Assembly (NCBI GenBank): GCA_009760855.2
Contig: WPIO01000030.1
Coordinates: forward strand, 2,165,001-2,225,000
Length of the DNA: 60,000 bases
Direction of reading: 5' to 3'
Source: Cristatella mucedo
Lineage: Eukaryota; Bryozoa; Phylactolaemata; Cristatellidae
Shown here: in pieces, positions 34,968 through 47,300 of the stretch
How positions within the stretch are numbered: the stretch's first letter is position 1
How the letters are laid out: each line of letters opens with the position of its first letter
Program-made: the position numbers and the translations under genes
Notes under the pieces: generated by a model
Databases searched by the model: none
What the model saw: the letters and a program-made list of their open reading frames with translations, nothing else
Told to the model about the DNA's origin: nothing

Positions 34968-36484
34968 TATTGCCCGGTTTTCCTTCTTTCTTTCTGGTCA
35001 ACGATTCTAAAAGAAATTGTCGCTAAGCGGTTGAACGTATTTAAAAGAATGAAGTGTCAGAAACATTTCAATCGGGGTTCAAGAAGCAGCACTCCACTGA
35101 AACTGCTCCCCTCTATCTTACCAATGACATCCTATGCAGTAAAGATGACGGAAATGTCACTGCCCTAGCTCTGCTAGATCTGTCAGCTGCCTTCGACACC
35201 ATTGATCACGATGTTCTACTTGAACGTTTGAGAACAACAATCGGTCTGGCAGACGAAGCACTGGCGTCGTTCAAATTGTACCTGTCTGATCAAGTTCAAT
35301 CCGTGTCATGTGGGGGAAAGGTCTCACACACGAGAAGGGTCACCCGTGGAGTCCCTCAAGGGTTTGTACTCGGTTTTGCTGTTCCCCATTTATACTCAAT
35401 CTCTGGGAAAAGTGACTAAGGCCCATGGAATAGGATGTCACTTTTATGCTGACGATACTTAGCTGTATTTTTAAATTAAACCATCTGAATCTGCTGCAGC
35501 AACTGATAAACTGAATGCTTGCCTTGCCGACATTCGATCCTCGATGTCGGATAACTTCTTGAAGCTAAATGACGATAAAACCGAACTGCTGCTCATACGA
35601 CACCCTAAGCGTGTGGCTGGATTAAAAGGCTTTGCTCTTCTAATAGATGCTTTTGTGCGACCACCACCACGTGCTCGAAATTTAGGTGTCGTTTTCGACA
35701 GCTGCCTAAATTTTAAAAGCTTCATTCAGAAGACTGCTTCTACAGCTAGAAATCACGTCCGATCCCTATCCAAGATTAGGAGCTGTCTTCCACTGTGGCT
35801 TGCAAACAATTTAACTAGCTCCTTAGTTCTTTCTCGGCCTGATTAATGTAATTCCCTTTTGGCTGGGCTACCAAAGAAAGCAACTAGGCCAATGCAGCTG
35901 ACTATGAATATGGCTGCAAGGCTAGTCTTCAAGTACCAGAGGTTATTGAACGTGTCTCCTTTGCTAAAAGAGCTAGGATGGATGCCGGTTGATCAACGGG
36001 TACAGAGCAAAGTTCTTACGCTGACCCACGAGGCTCGCCATGGCTTGACTCATTCGTACCTAGCTGAACTGCTGCAGGAGTTTCAGGCACCTCGTGCCCT
36101 AATGTCCTATGGACAATAAATTTAGCTGTTCCATTCCTCCTCTTAAAGACCGTTGGTGACAAAAGCTTTAGCTCCGCAGGTCCTAGACAGTGGATCTCAC
36201 TTCCTTGATTCTTACTCAATGACAATTAATCTCTTACTGCTATGGCACATCCTTTCCAGTCGTCCTCAGCTGCTATCTCCATGCTACCCACTACCTCAAC
36301 TGCTCTCCTGACTCTGCTATGCTTCTCACTTTCTCTTTGTTGCGTGAGACGAAGTCTGTTGGCTCCCAAATGCGTACTGAAAGCCACTGAGGCTGTGAGT
36401 GCGCTATACAAAACTCTCCTGCGTAACACCCACATTATCTTTGTGGAATTACAGACGGGAGATTCGTTACATTTCATTACATGG
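34968..36484 (+). mobile_element. LINE-A copy 5, longest RT fragment
   Basis: The RT region starts in domain 1 (near LSKIFEQIVA in the sister copy) and includes STETAPLYLTNDIL, LLDLSAAFDTIDHDVLLERL, a GVPQG block, the FYADDT region in another frame, and FLKLNDDKTELLL. The post-RT segment and the 3' UTR follow to the ATTTCATTAC end. The frame is broken after 35419 (insertion in the VLGP block), at the Asp-stop near 35846 and near 36119. Motif order and sequence place it with CR1/L2-like LINEs. The 5' end, including any endonuclease, is absent. Confidence 0.92.
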
Positions 36485-37442
36485 CAGCATGGTGCGACCG
36501 ACGCACGACGAGCGGAAGTTTGTAGTCTTGTGAGCCCGTGCTCAGCGAGCCCTGCCTGACTTTTGGTGTGATGTGCGTCATTCTTACCGCCAAGACGTTG
36601 TCATAAGTTTAGGTCGAGCAGCCACTGTTCATTAATTTATGAGCATGGCGAGGCAATAAACCTATTTAAAATCACACAGAGTTGAAACCTAAGCAAGAAA
36701 TAGACCCCTCCGATTAAAATACTGCGCAGGCTGGTGCGGTATGGCTAAATAGTTACCACTATAAAAAGCTAGCTTATTGTAGTTAGTCCATTTGTCCGCT
36801 CCTGACGTCAAGTTTACATGGAAACCTTTGTGACGCATTTATATTAGGTGCTTTGCGGTACAGAAATTATGGATATCAAACAAACGAAAAAGAGGAAGAT
36901 AAGTTGATAATTTTGATATGCACTCATAGTTGAAATTAGATTTTGAAATGTCAGAACTTCACATGACTATGAACTAAAACAGGTTGTTCAAAGGGTTTCC
37001 ATGGCACGCTAGCAGCTTGAGTTCTCGGCACGACGACCTCTACGCTGCTGTCGCTGGAGAACTTCCGGCCCTTGTGGTGCTCCCTAGCTGAGTTGGCTTG
37101 CTAGAAATTTGCCAGACCTGTGCAAAGGGAATTTTAAAATTCTACTGCCGTGTCTTTTGTTTTACCAGTTTCGTAGAAATGGTAGCGAACTAATGGTCAA
37201 CTTTAAATGCGCAGAGCTTTTATTTGGACGGACACTAATCATTTATTAATTAATTTATTTATTAATGAGCCGGAGAAACGTCGGAAGAGGCTACCGAGCG
37301 GTCTGGAGCTGAAGAAGCTGGATGACAGAGACGTAAGCAAACACGTGCCAGAGAGACTGAGGAGAAAGCAGAGCACGACGAATTTGCGATGCTGAAGCCG
37401 TTTGTGAGTCTGATTACTCTCGTAAAAATGGTATTTGTCACT
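36485..37442. other. No gene recognised
   Basis: Spacer before the Helitron relic. A charged frame at 37240-37395 (+) may be part of that relic but could not be matched. Confidence 0.4.
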
Positions 37443-37946
37443 CGAAAAACGTCTTTGCAACAAAACTAAATGCGGACATCGTTAGACGCATTCCTAGTGA
37501 TGATAATGATGCTTTTGTAGCATCGACACAAAATATTGAGAAGGAGAGTGAATTTTCCCATCAATTTTGCAATGGAATTTTTGAACCGGCAACATTCATC
37601 AAGAATGTGGCTCCATTTTCTGAAATTCAAAGCCTGTGATTCCATCAGGCTGCTGCGAAATTTAAGTGCACATACAGGGTCATTAGATGAAACGCATTTG
37701 GTGTTTAAAAAGCTAAGCACACATTTCATTTTCTTTGAGATCACTGGAAGTGGCAAAGACGAAAGCGTCTTTATTCCTCGCATTGATTTAGAGCCAAATG
37801 AAGACAGCCTCCCCTTTGGCACGCGTCTTCACCAGTTTTCGGTGGTTCTTTCTTTTGCAATGAAAAGCTGCAAGTCACAACGGCGGTCATTTGCTCAGGT
37901 TGAAATTTTCTTGCCACAGCCTTTTTTGCAAGAACATTCTACGTAA
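37443..37946 (+). pseudogene. Helitron helicase C-terminal relic
   Basis: The frame from 37443 contains a KNVFATKLNADIVRRIP stretch, like the segment near the C-terminal helicase motifs of Helitron proteins. After a frameshift near 37535 come FAMEFLN, a SIRLLRNL block (the MLLRNL motif of the family), GKDESVFIPRIDLEP and FSVVLSFAMKSCKSQ, a degraded form of the FAMTINKSQGQT motif VI. The Rep part and the terminal hairpin were not found. Frameshift and loss of motif VI residues make it inactive. It ends about 265 bp upstream of the eIF4E3 start codon. Confidence 0.8.
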
Positions 37947-38211
37947 GTGTCCTAACATTGGGTACGGTAGTCCAAGGGATGGCGAGAGGGGATTCGTTTT
38001 CGTTTTGGAGGGTAGCGTTGTTTAATACCACGACATGACTTTTGAGGAAAGCTTGGGTCCCACCCGTCAGTTAGACCTCAATTTGATAAAGCGGGAGGAA
38101 GAGTTTCAAACGCTAACCTTTCATTCAAGGCCGGACACGGGGCAGCTGGGTTGGAGGCGTGGTCTAAGCCCCGGGTACTTCGCGGCTTTAGGCTGAATCA
38201 CGTGACACGAC
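37947..38211 (+). promoter_or_regulatory. Putative promoter and 5' UTR of EIF4E3
   Basis: The only space between the Helitron relic and the eIF4E3 ATG. It holds a TCACGTGA E-box-like palindrome at about 38199-38206, right before the start codon. No TATA box was identified. The transcription start is unknown and could lie inside the relic. Confidence 0.4.
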
Positions 38212-38357
38212 ATGGCCTCAGCGTCCATGGGAGATGCTCTTCAAGCTACGAAAGCTATGTCTAGTCCCGTACTTGGGCGAGCGACTCTGATTAACATTAA
38301 AGAGAAAGAGATCTCAGGAGTTCCGCTGAATACACCGTGGACATTCTGGGTCGACAA
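38212..38357 (+). CDS. EIF4E3: EIF4E3 exon 1 (coding part)
   Basis: Variable N-terminus and the conserved [12 protein letters not shown] block. The donor is GACAA|GTAGGT, splitting a Lys codon (phase 2). Confidence 0.9.
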
Positions 38358-41300
38358 GTAGGTACTTTTGTCGTCGGTGGTGATCGAATTCGGGGCGCTC
38401 CCTTGTCCGCCCATTTTCGAAGCCCGAGCCCTTGGCTCTTGGTGAACGTGCCTCCTCGTCAGCTGTGCTTGCATGCGGAAATCCGATTTTCCAGCAGCCG
38501 AGCGCATCAGCCGAGGTCCAACGCTTGCCGTGCTTTGTGTACCTATGAGCGTATCGGGTCGACCGCCACCCATCGAGTTGGATGGCTGGAGTCGCGGGCC
38601 TCTGTCTCGAGGTCCCCCTCGAGGCCGCGGCACCGAACGGCGCCGCCGCTCGCTCGCGCCATTGGGCACAGCGCCAGGCCAGCGAGGGCTAACCGCTAGA
38701 GACCGCACGTGGTGGTTCACGCATGACGACGACCTCTAACGGGCGGTCGCTAGTCCAGTGACGGCGGCCTGTCGCGAGCGTCGTGGCTAATTTGTAATGC
38801 GTTGTCTCGGCCTCTCGAATAAATCATCGAAGCCTCGAGCATCCGGGTTTCGCGCTGAATGCATTGAAAGCAGTTGCAGTGTGGATGCGAGGAAGAGTCG
38901 ATAGCTTAGCATACTGCGTTCTCTTGTCACTGATCAGCCGAGCGGGAGTCTTTCGCCTAGGCCTTACCCGTGCTAGTTGCTCTAGCTAGCCGAGCGATCG
39001 CAGCCCAATCTCGATTACTTCCCACTCTGCTCCGAATCTCGACCGTCATCGCTATGTAAAATCCCACTGAAAAGTAGGTGCTGTCTATGAGCGGGAGGGC
39101 TTATTGTTTGCTTCAAGCTGTTAAAAAAATATTGTGTGACCTTGATCGGCACCTTGACTTAAATGATTGGGATGTTCTAACACACGGGCTGCAGCCGTGC
39201 CGATCGACTATGGTCAATTCGTTTGTAGTGGGCTTGATTGGTCCTTGGTCTGTTTCAGATCCGTCGCGCAAGGCTCTTCGGCTGCACAGTATGAAGCAGG
39301 TTTGAGGAAGCTGTACACAGTAAAGACTGTCGAGGTAACAGCCGTCGGCTCCCATGCACATCTTTAGCGTGACCTTGCCTTTGAATATTGTGTAACCTTG
39401 TTGCAGTCGGTTTTGAAAGCACATCCGGTCTTGGGTATCCATAGCATTACAAACAATATTCATTATAATAACAACAGGCTTTTTGAATAGCCTCGTAAGA
39501 TTACTAAGTCTTTATTCACGTGCTTTACAACTCGCTGCCAGAGAATCAATAATCAAGGGTTAATGACTTGCTTAGACTAGCACGAAAAAGCAAACAAGTA
39601 TCAAGCTTGGTTCCGGCATGTGTACACGAGACGGCACTGTGGGCCGCCACCGCTAGCGTGCTTACCATGCAACTCGAGACCATGCAGCTGGAAAGTGACA
39701 GGACCGTTGCCCATTTCAACGATGTGCACCATCGAGTTCAGTGCCTCTTGCTAGTAACATGGACTGAATCATGCACACAAATCACAGACGTTCACTGGGG
39801 CAAAGGGAAAGGTAAGCAGAATAGATGCGTCTTAAACTGAGACTTGGATAATGCAGTCAATGTAGATGGGGATAGGAGCTGTGAGCAGTTTCCCGACTTT
39901 TGATGCATAGGAACTGAAGGCTGGATCGCCTAAAGACGTTAATTTATTGCAAGGAACTGCTTGTCGACTGGAGGCCAGTAAGTAGCCAGTTCCAGAGTGT
40001 GCTGAAAAAGCACTGGATTGTGCAAGCGAGACAAGCCATCCGTAAGCCTTTATGGTCTGTAGAAAGAGGCTCTTGAAGTCGGTTAGATGCTTGACTTCTG
40101 TAATTCACTGCTAGCAGGTCTAATGGCCTTCACAATCAGCTGCTTGCAGTTGGTGCACAACTCTGCATCCTGGCTGTCGGTCGGGAGCATCCAAGATGCC
40201 TCATTACACCACCTCTCGCCGACCTGCATGGCTCCCAATCAAGCGGCACATTGACTTGTAAGGTTTTTGTCATAACTTTTAGGCCTCTTCATTCTCTTGC
40301 TCCAGCATACCTATCTGAACTACTCTCCAACTATATAATATCACAATGTAAGCAATTAATAAAATTATAATAATTAATCATGCTAGGCATCGTACAATTC
40401 ACTCTTCCTACTCAAGTCGTTTAGTGGTGCCTTGAACCAGCCTCAAATCCTTCGGAGAGCGTGCACTTGCATTCGTATGCTCCTAAAGCCTGGAACTCAG
40501 TCTATCGACGTCATGACATCCCCTGACTTGGCCAAAAAAAGAAGCTAAAAATGCACGTTTCTTGCAGCATTTGCTGGGTCCTTATTACTAACCCTTTGTG
40601 TGCTGATGTATGCCGGAGACTCGATCTTATTGCTTTACTGAAAATAGTAGTGATAGCCACTACGGCGCTTCTGCCGCTATAACAAGCGAGGCATTTGAAT
40701 CAGCTAACCTTTGCATTTACTTTACTTTGCCATAATTCATGCAAAGATCTGTGTTTACATTCCTTGCTTGATGCAATACCCGTACGTGTTGGAGTATTTT
40801 TAAATGGCTATTGTAGTGAATTCGATCTAGCGAACCTCAGATTGAATGTATATTCACTGGCCTATGGCGCCTCACCAATTTCTATCGCACCTATCCACCG
40901 TTACCTGCTGATCTTGCAATGGTCTCTTTCTCGAGCCGGCTGTCCGGCAGATCTATATGCATAATTTGGACTGTAGACAAGGTCTTTTTTAAAATTGCCC
41001 AGCTGTTCTTATCACTTGCCATTTTGCTCTGCAAGTCACTTGGTGGAGAGCTAGTGACCGCTCACACTGACTCAGGGCTCGGGCTGCAGACTATGTGCAC
41101 TCGGCAGTTGTCAGACATTTCCGGAACACCAGCCCTTCTCTGGCTGCAATGTGCAGCAGTCAAGTCCTGCAGCTGTAATGAGGATCAGTGGACAAGGAGG
41201 AGGAGGAAATAGGTATCTCTTAGCACCTCAAGCATTCCCTTGGACCCATGCATTTAGCTCTGGCGAAGCTGCTTGGCACGGCTCAAGCATCGTCGAGTAG

Positions 41301-44300
41301 CTAGCAGCGCTGGTGGGGCTCATGTGGCAGTTTTGTCGCGAGTGCTGTTGTGCTGCTGTCGAGTGTCATCAAGCAGGAGTCAGTTGGACTGACCTGCCGG
41401 CTCAGCTCTTAGTAGACGTGACACCAGCCATTGACACTGCTTGCTGAAGTGTGGAGCTGGTGCTTCAGCTGCAGCCTGCTGCTGTCGCAGCTGTCGAGCG
41501 TTCCACCGGGTCGGCTCTGATGCCCCTTGCTGTCCTAGCAAAGGATGCTTGAGGCTTCAGTTGCTGTTGTTGAGTTTGTGGCTTAATGCTCCTCGTCTGG
41601 TCTGATTCGGACCTCGTGTGTGTATGTGCGTGTGCAGTCTCGCGTGTGTGTATTTGCTTGCGCGTGTGGGTGCGTGTGTGTTCTTACCCCTGAGCTGGTC
41701 CTATTACTGGAGCAGAAGCACCTGTCCAGAAGTGGAGTGGATGTACCCAGCTCCACGTCATATTGCCTCTATCCAGTTGAATATTCGGTTGTGCATGACT
41801 TGGCGGGCAAGTTTTATGTACTCCTTGCAGGGTTTTTGGAGCGTGTACAACAACATACCTCAGCCTAGCAAGCTCAACGTTCGCTATACATACCATCTCA
41901 TGCGCCACGAGCGAAAGCCATTGTGGTTAGTCGTGAGGCGTGCATGCTGCATAACGCCCTGCTTCTTGTTGCTTGGCTGCTTTGCTGTCGTGGTTGCAGA
42001 CGTGCTGTCGTGGTTGCAGACGTGCTCTCGTTGTGCTGTTGTTGTGCCACAAGCTCTCATAAGTGTATTTCGACAATTTGAATGCACCAAGGTATCAGGC
42101 CTGTCACGTGCAGAAATGACACAAGCTCTCTTTCTCTCTCTCTCTCTCCCTGTCTCTCTCCCTGTCTCTCTCCCACTCACTCTCTTCCCCTTTCTCTCCT
42201 CTCTCTTTCACTCCTGTCTCGTGCTCACTCTCTCTCCCCCTCTCCCTCCCTCCCTCACTCTCTCTCCCTCTCCTCCCCATTCACTCTCTCTCTCTTCCAC
42301 TCATTCTCTGTCTCATTTCCTGCCCTCCCTCTCTCTCTATCTCTCCCACTCACTCACTCTCTCCCACTCTCTCTCTCTCCCTCTCTCCTCTCTCTCTTTC
42401 TCTCTCTCCTCTGTCTCTCTCATTCTCTCTCCCACTCACTCCCCTCCCCCTCTCTCTCCAATGCACTCACCTCATGCAGCTCTTTGTCTCCTCTCTCTTC
42501 TTACTCTCTGCCTATGTGTATCTCTTATGGAACCCCATACCGTTCACATCTGCTGCAGTACTCACGTGTTCTGGGCCAGACAGTAGAGGTAGCATTCCAA
42601 TCTGCAGCAGCATCCACCCAATCTGCTCAAGCCCTCCATCATGGCCCTGGTTGGTATCCAGTGGACTGCCCACTGTCCTTCATGCAGGTCAGCTGGCCTA
42701 CTGCACTGTTCGAACTACCCTCTGCCCACTGGGCAGTCTGACACAACCATAGACATGTCTCTGAATGTAAACAGCCCTGTGGCCTCGGGAGTACCCGAGG
42801 GACAAGTGTGGTCTGCATATGCTGTTTGAGCCATAGCTGCATGCGATACCACGAAGAAGCAAAGACTGACATTTGTTTATGCTTTGTCGAGCTATGGAGC
42901 TGCTAGTTTACGAGAATGCACTTTTTGGATGGCTAGAAGGTGTAGATGGCTCACTTGGCTGGGCTGCCTAAGAAAGCTATTAGGCCACTGCAGCGGACGA
43001 TGAACATGGCTGCAAGGCTAGTCTTAAAGTCCCAGCGGTTTGAGCACGTGTCTCCTACGCTGACCCACAAGGCCTGCCACGGCTTAGCTCCTTCGTACCT
43101 AGCTGAGCTGCTGCATCAGTTTCAGCCTGTTCGTGCCCTCAGGTCCTGTGTGGACAATAAATTAGCTGTCCCATTCCTCCGCTTAAGACCGTTGGCGACA
43201 GAAGCTTTAGCTCTGCAGGTCCTAGACTGTGGAACTTGCTTCCACAATTCTTACGCAACGACAACTACTCTCCTACTGCCGGCTATGGCACATCCTTTTC
43301 AGTGGACCTGAGCTGCTACTTCCATGCTACTTACTACCTCAACTGCTCTCCTGACTCTGCTATGCTTCCCACTTTCTCTTTGTTGTGTGAGACGAAGTCT
43401 GTTGGCTACCGAATGCGTACCGAAAGCCGCTTAGGCTGTGAGTGCGCTATACAAAAGTCTCCTTCGTAACACCCACATAGTCTTTATGACTTTGTGGAGA
43501 TACATTACATTACATTACATTAAAGTCAGCAGGGCCATCTTGGATGGCCCTGCCAAGAAAAATAGAGGCCCTGTCCACCGTGCGACCTTCACCCCTTTGC
43601 CGTGGTAAGCGTATTACGAAATTGCAAATAGCCATCGTGTGGCAGCTCAGTGCTGCTTACAATAATATAGAATTCAATAGTATAGTACCATAAGAGAACT
43701 GAATCTCTATCCAGGTGCATCACATATGCAGAAGGGCTCTAGCCCACGACCTCGGTCGTTTAACGCACGCATCTTGACGTCGGCTGTTAGAGGCGACCTT
43801 AATGCCTGGGCCAAACCAGAGGGGCAAATGGATGACTTTGTAAACTTGAGTTCTTTTGGCTGACAACGATCACATTGCAAAGGAAGTACATGTAACCACA
43901 GCAGTTGGAACATGCGATCGTTGAAAAGCCCTTTCAGCTCATTGAATAAAGAGTGTGCCTAGAGCTGAATCACAGAAGGTCTTGTGCCTAGCCCCTAAGC
44001 TAAATGGCATTAATCTGGCTAAATGGCAATGAACTTGGCAAGCATGCCACTGAGATGCAGCAAGAAATCGAAGGCATTTTTCTGCACCATGAATAGTACT
44101 CTCGGTAAAGATTGAAGCCAGTTGTACAGGCATATACTCACTGTTAGCAGTCTCGGTAAAGGTATACGTAGAACAGCATGGGCTTACACAACATTGCTCA
44201 AAAAGAGGCTGAGCAGATGAAGCTTGGCCAAGGCTGGCCAAAGCAGCTGGCTGTTTCATCTGTAGGTAAACAAAGTCGAGCTTTTTCCCACACCAAAAGT

Positions 44301-47300
44301 AGGTTTATTGGGCCAAGCCCTTTAGGGGCAACATCGAGTCAATGTAAATGGTACCTGCAAGTATCTTTTGCAGAAAACTTCTTTTAATCTCTTTTTAAAA
44401 TTCTCTTTTCCTCGGCAATTTACATATTCTGTTAATACTCGAAGACTCGAATGGTCGGTGGTAACATCCACCATGTCCATCATGTCAACAAGCAGCTGTC
44501 TACCGATCATAGCAGACATCAAGAGTGTGCTCACGATTGCCGCCATTTGCGACAAGCAGGCACCTCCAGTAGTGCAGTACCAAGCAATGTATGTAGCAGT
44601 GCTTATTCCAGTGAATTTTTTAACAATTAGATGCTGAGCTGTTAAATGGGACAAGACCGAGCTTCAGCAACCGGTGAAGCCATGCCTGCCTACCATAGCC
44701 ACTGAGTGTTGTCGGTCGGTGCATTTCTGGGATTGGAGTTAGTCTGCAAGAGATGGAAAAATTTGAAAAATGTGCTGATTCGGTGGGGCATCTTGGAAAA
44801 GATCCAAACCCAGAAAAGTAGCAGTAGTCCTTTAGTCGGCAGCCACTATAGGGAACTACTGGAGGCCAAATTATAGCAAGTGCTACAAAATGCTAATCCG
44901 AATGCTACAGAGAACTTATGAATGAAGAGCGTGGGAATTCCTGCTTGTTTGCACTTGTTATAATCTTAAATCTGTGCTCAAGTTTGTGTAGGTCACTGTT
45001 ATTAGAGCATTCATCCTGCAACGGCAGTGCTGTCATCATAATTACTAGTGGGGTGTCCTGTGCACACGCACGCACGCACGCACGCGAGCATACGCACGCG
45101 CGCACACATGCACTTATATTTATGTATATATGTGTATTTAGGTGATGTCAAAAGTTTTAATGGTTACGACCTCTGCTTCCGGGACTGGTTCAGACCTGCC
45201 ATACCATAAAATAAATATTTGCTGATTTTCTCACTCGAAAGGAGTCGGTAGGACATTTGGGCTTTCGACAGTGCCGGGGTTGAGCAAATGAACGGTTCTG
45301 CGGAGGTTATGTCAATATTTATACTTTAGGTTGCCCACCATAAAACTTTGAAGCTAAAAAAGCAAACATTTGGTTGCCTGCAATGTTTTTTGGGACCACG
45401 CCCACTGAACCTTGGCTGACTTGGACTGAGTTATGAACCGTTCGAAGTTCAGCGTTACAATCAGGATAGGAGAGTTTATGTGAAGCTGCCTATTAATAAA
45501 GCATACTGTGATGACTGCCTTTAGATAATTGTAAAGTTTGGGCCACGGAATGACTGTATGGGGCTGTAGCATAGCAGCTGGCATGGGACTCTATCGAATA
45601 GAAGAATTTATGAACCAGCATAAATACCCACAGCATAAACGAATGCCGTTATTTTGAAGTGCGATTGGTTTGGGAGGGCTAAATTTTATATTGCAACTGC
45701 AGAACAATTTGAAGTGCACTGTCGGTGAAAATTCTTTTGACAATGGTCTTAACCCTATCACAAACAATTGATGCTTTGGAGCAAAGTATAAAATTGTCCA
45801 GCTATTTGTGTCCCATCTGATGACTTAGTTTAGGCTTTATATCAATGCTAGTTAGAAAGGCTCTTTCCATGCCAACTTGCATACAGGAAATGATGAGAAG
45901 TAATGGCCGTGCCACTTTCTATTGGGCAATCATCTAGTAATTAAACAGTGAAGTGTGTCGTGTGTTTATCTATCGCCATTGATCGTTCGCGCTTGCAAAG
46001 TAACAGTGGACAGTGGGCGAGTAATTTTCATATAATGTTGCTAACTTTCCTATGCACAAGGCGGCTTACTTTGGTTTACTTACTTATGGCTTACTTTTGG
46101 CTTGCTTAAACAGGTGGCGCAGCTACCTGTTTCCTTTAGCTTAACCCAATCGGCAGCTGCTGCATCGTTGCTTTGTGCGGCTGTCGGTTTGAAAGTGCCG
46201 GCCACTGGCTTCACCGGACCTTTAGATGCCATTTGGATGGGAATGTGCAAGTGCAATCGGTTGAAACTTTCCGTTAATTTAGGATCACAGCTGTACTTGC
46301 ATATGGCTATATGTGTGTGAGGGTGTGCGTGTGCATGTGTGTGCGTGTGCATGTGTGTGCGCATCTGTGTTAGTGTATGTATATGTATTTGGGTATTAGC
46401 ATGGATAACAATAACACATACTTGATAAAGTGCCCTCAGAGAACATAGTCTCTTTCTAAGCTGTTTACATTTGCTGATGGTGGCCTGGCAGCAAATAATG
46501 GTTTCTTAGTTGGTGGCATACCGATGCAAAATATAAATAACCACTACTCTATCTACTCTCCTAGCTCATCCCACTTTTTTTGATGTTCGGTAACTGAAAA
46601 AAAGGAAGGTAGTATAGATTAGCACTATCGATGGCTCCTGCTGTGCACTGCTTCCCCGAAGGCAGCTTTGCTTTTTATTCGAGTTGATGTATCGTTTCCT
46701 TGACTGTGTCTATTAGCACTGACTCATCCGAGCGGCACTTGAGCCTGAGGCGATGCAGCGTGCATTATGCGATGTCTTATCTTTCCCTAATTCTTGCCGT
46801 AGGGAAGAGGAAGCCCACCAAAGGGGTGGTCACTGGCGGATGAAATGCGAAAAGTCGTACTCGGCATGTATACTCGGCTACTGATGCACAACTGGTCTGC
46901 TATTCCAGTTCCATTCCGTTGCCATTCGCATTGAAAGCACGCTATGATGTCTTGTTTTCGGTTTAGGATACTGCTTGGAAAGAAGTTCTTTTGGCGGCCA
47001 TTGGAGAAACGTTGTCAAACCACGTCGGTGAAGGTAGGAGCTGATTGTTTCCCGACTTTTATGTTTATTCGCCTCGTTGTTTACCACTGTTCGTGAATCG
47101 TCCTCAAAGTCCAGCTCTATATATTTACCTATCTCCACCTCTTCTATAGTCCTGTCGGTTTCCTTGGTTCTGACTAACCGATGTTTGTCGTCTTGGCAAC
47201 TGGCTTATGTAACCTTGCCACTGCCTGTGGTGCTGGTTTCAATGTGGCAGTCCATTGGCAGTACTGTGTTTTGTGCAGTCTAGACTATGGATGCTTGGCG

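Noticed and set aside
41618-42586. 322-codon ORF overlapping EIF4E3 exon 3
   Set aside because: Only 41831-41925 within it is conserved. Upstream is intron and downstream is intron plus CT repeats, with a good acceptor and donor at the exon borders.
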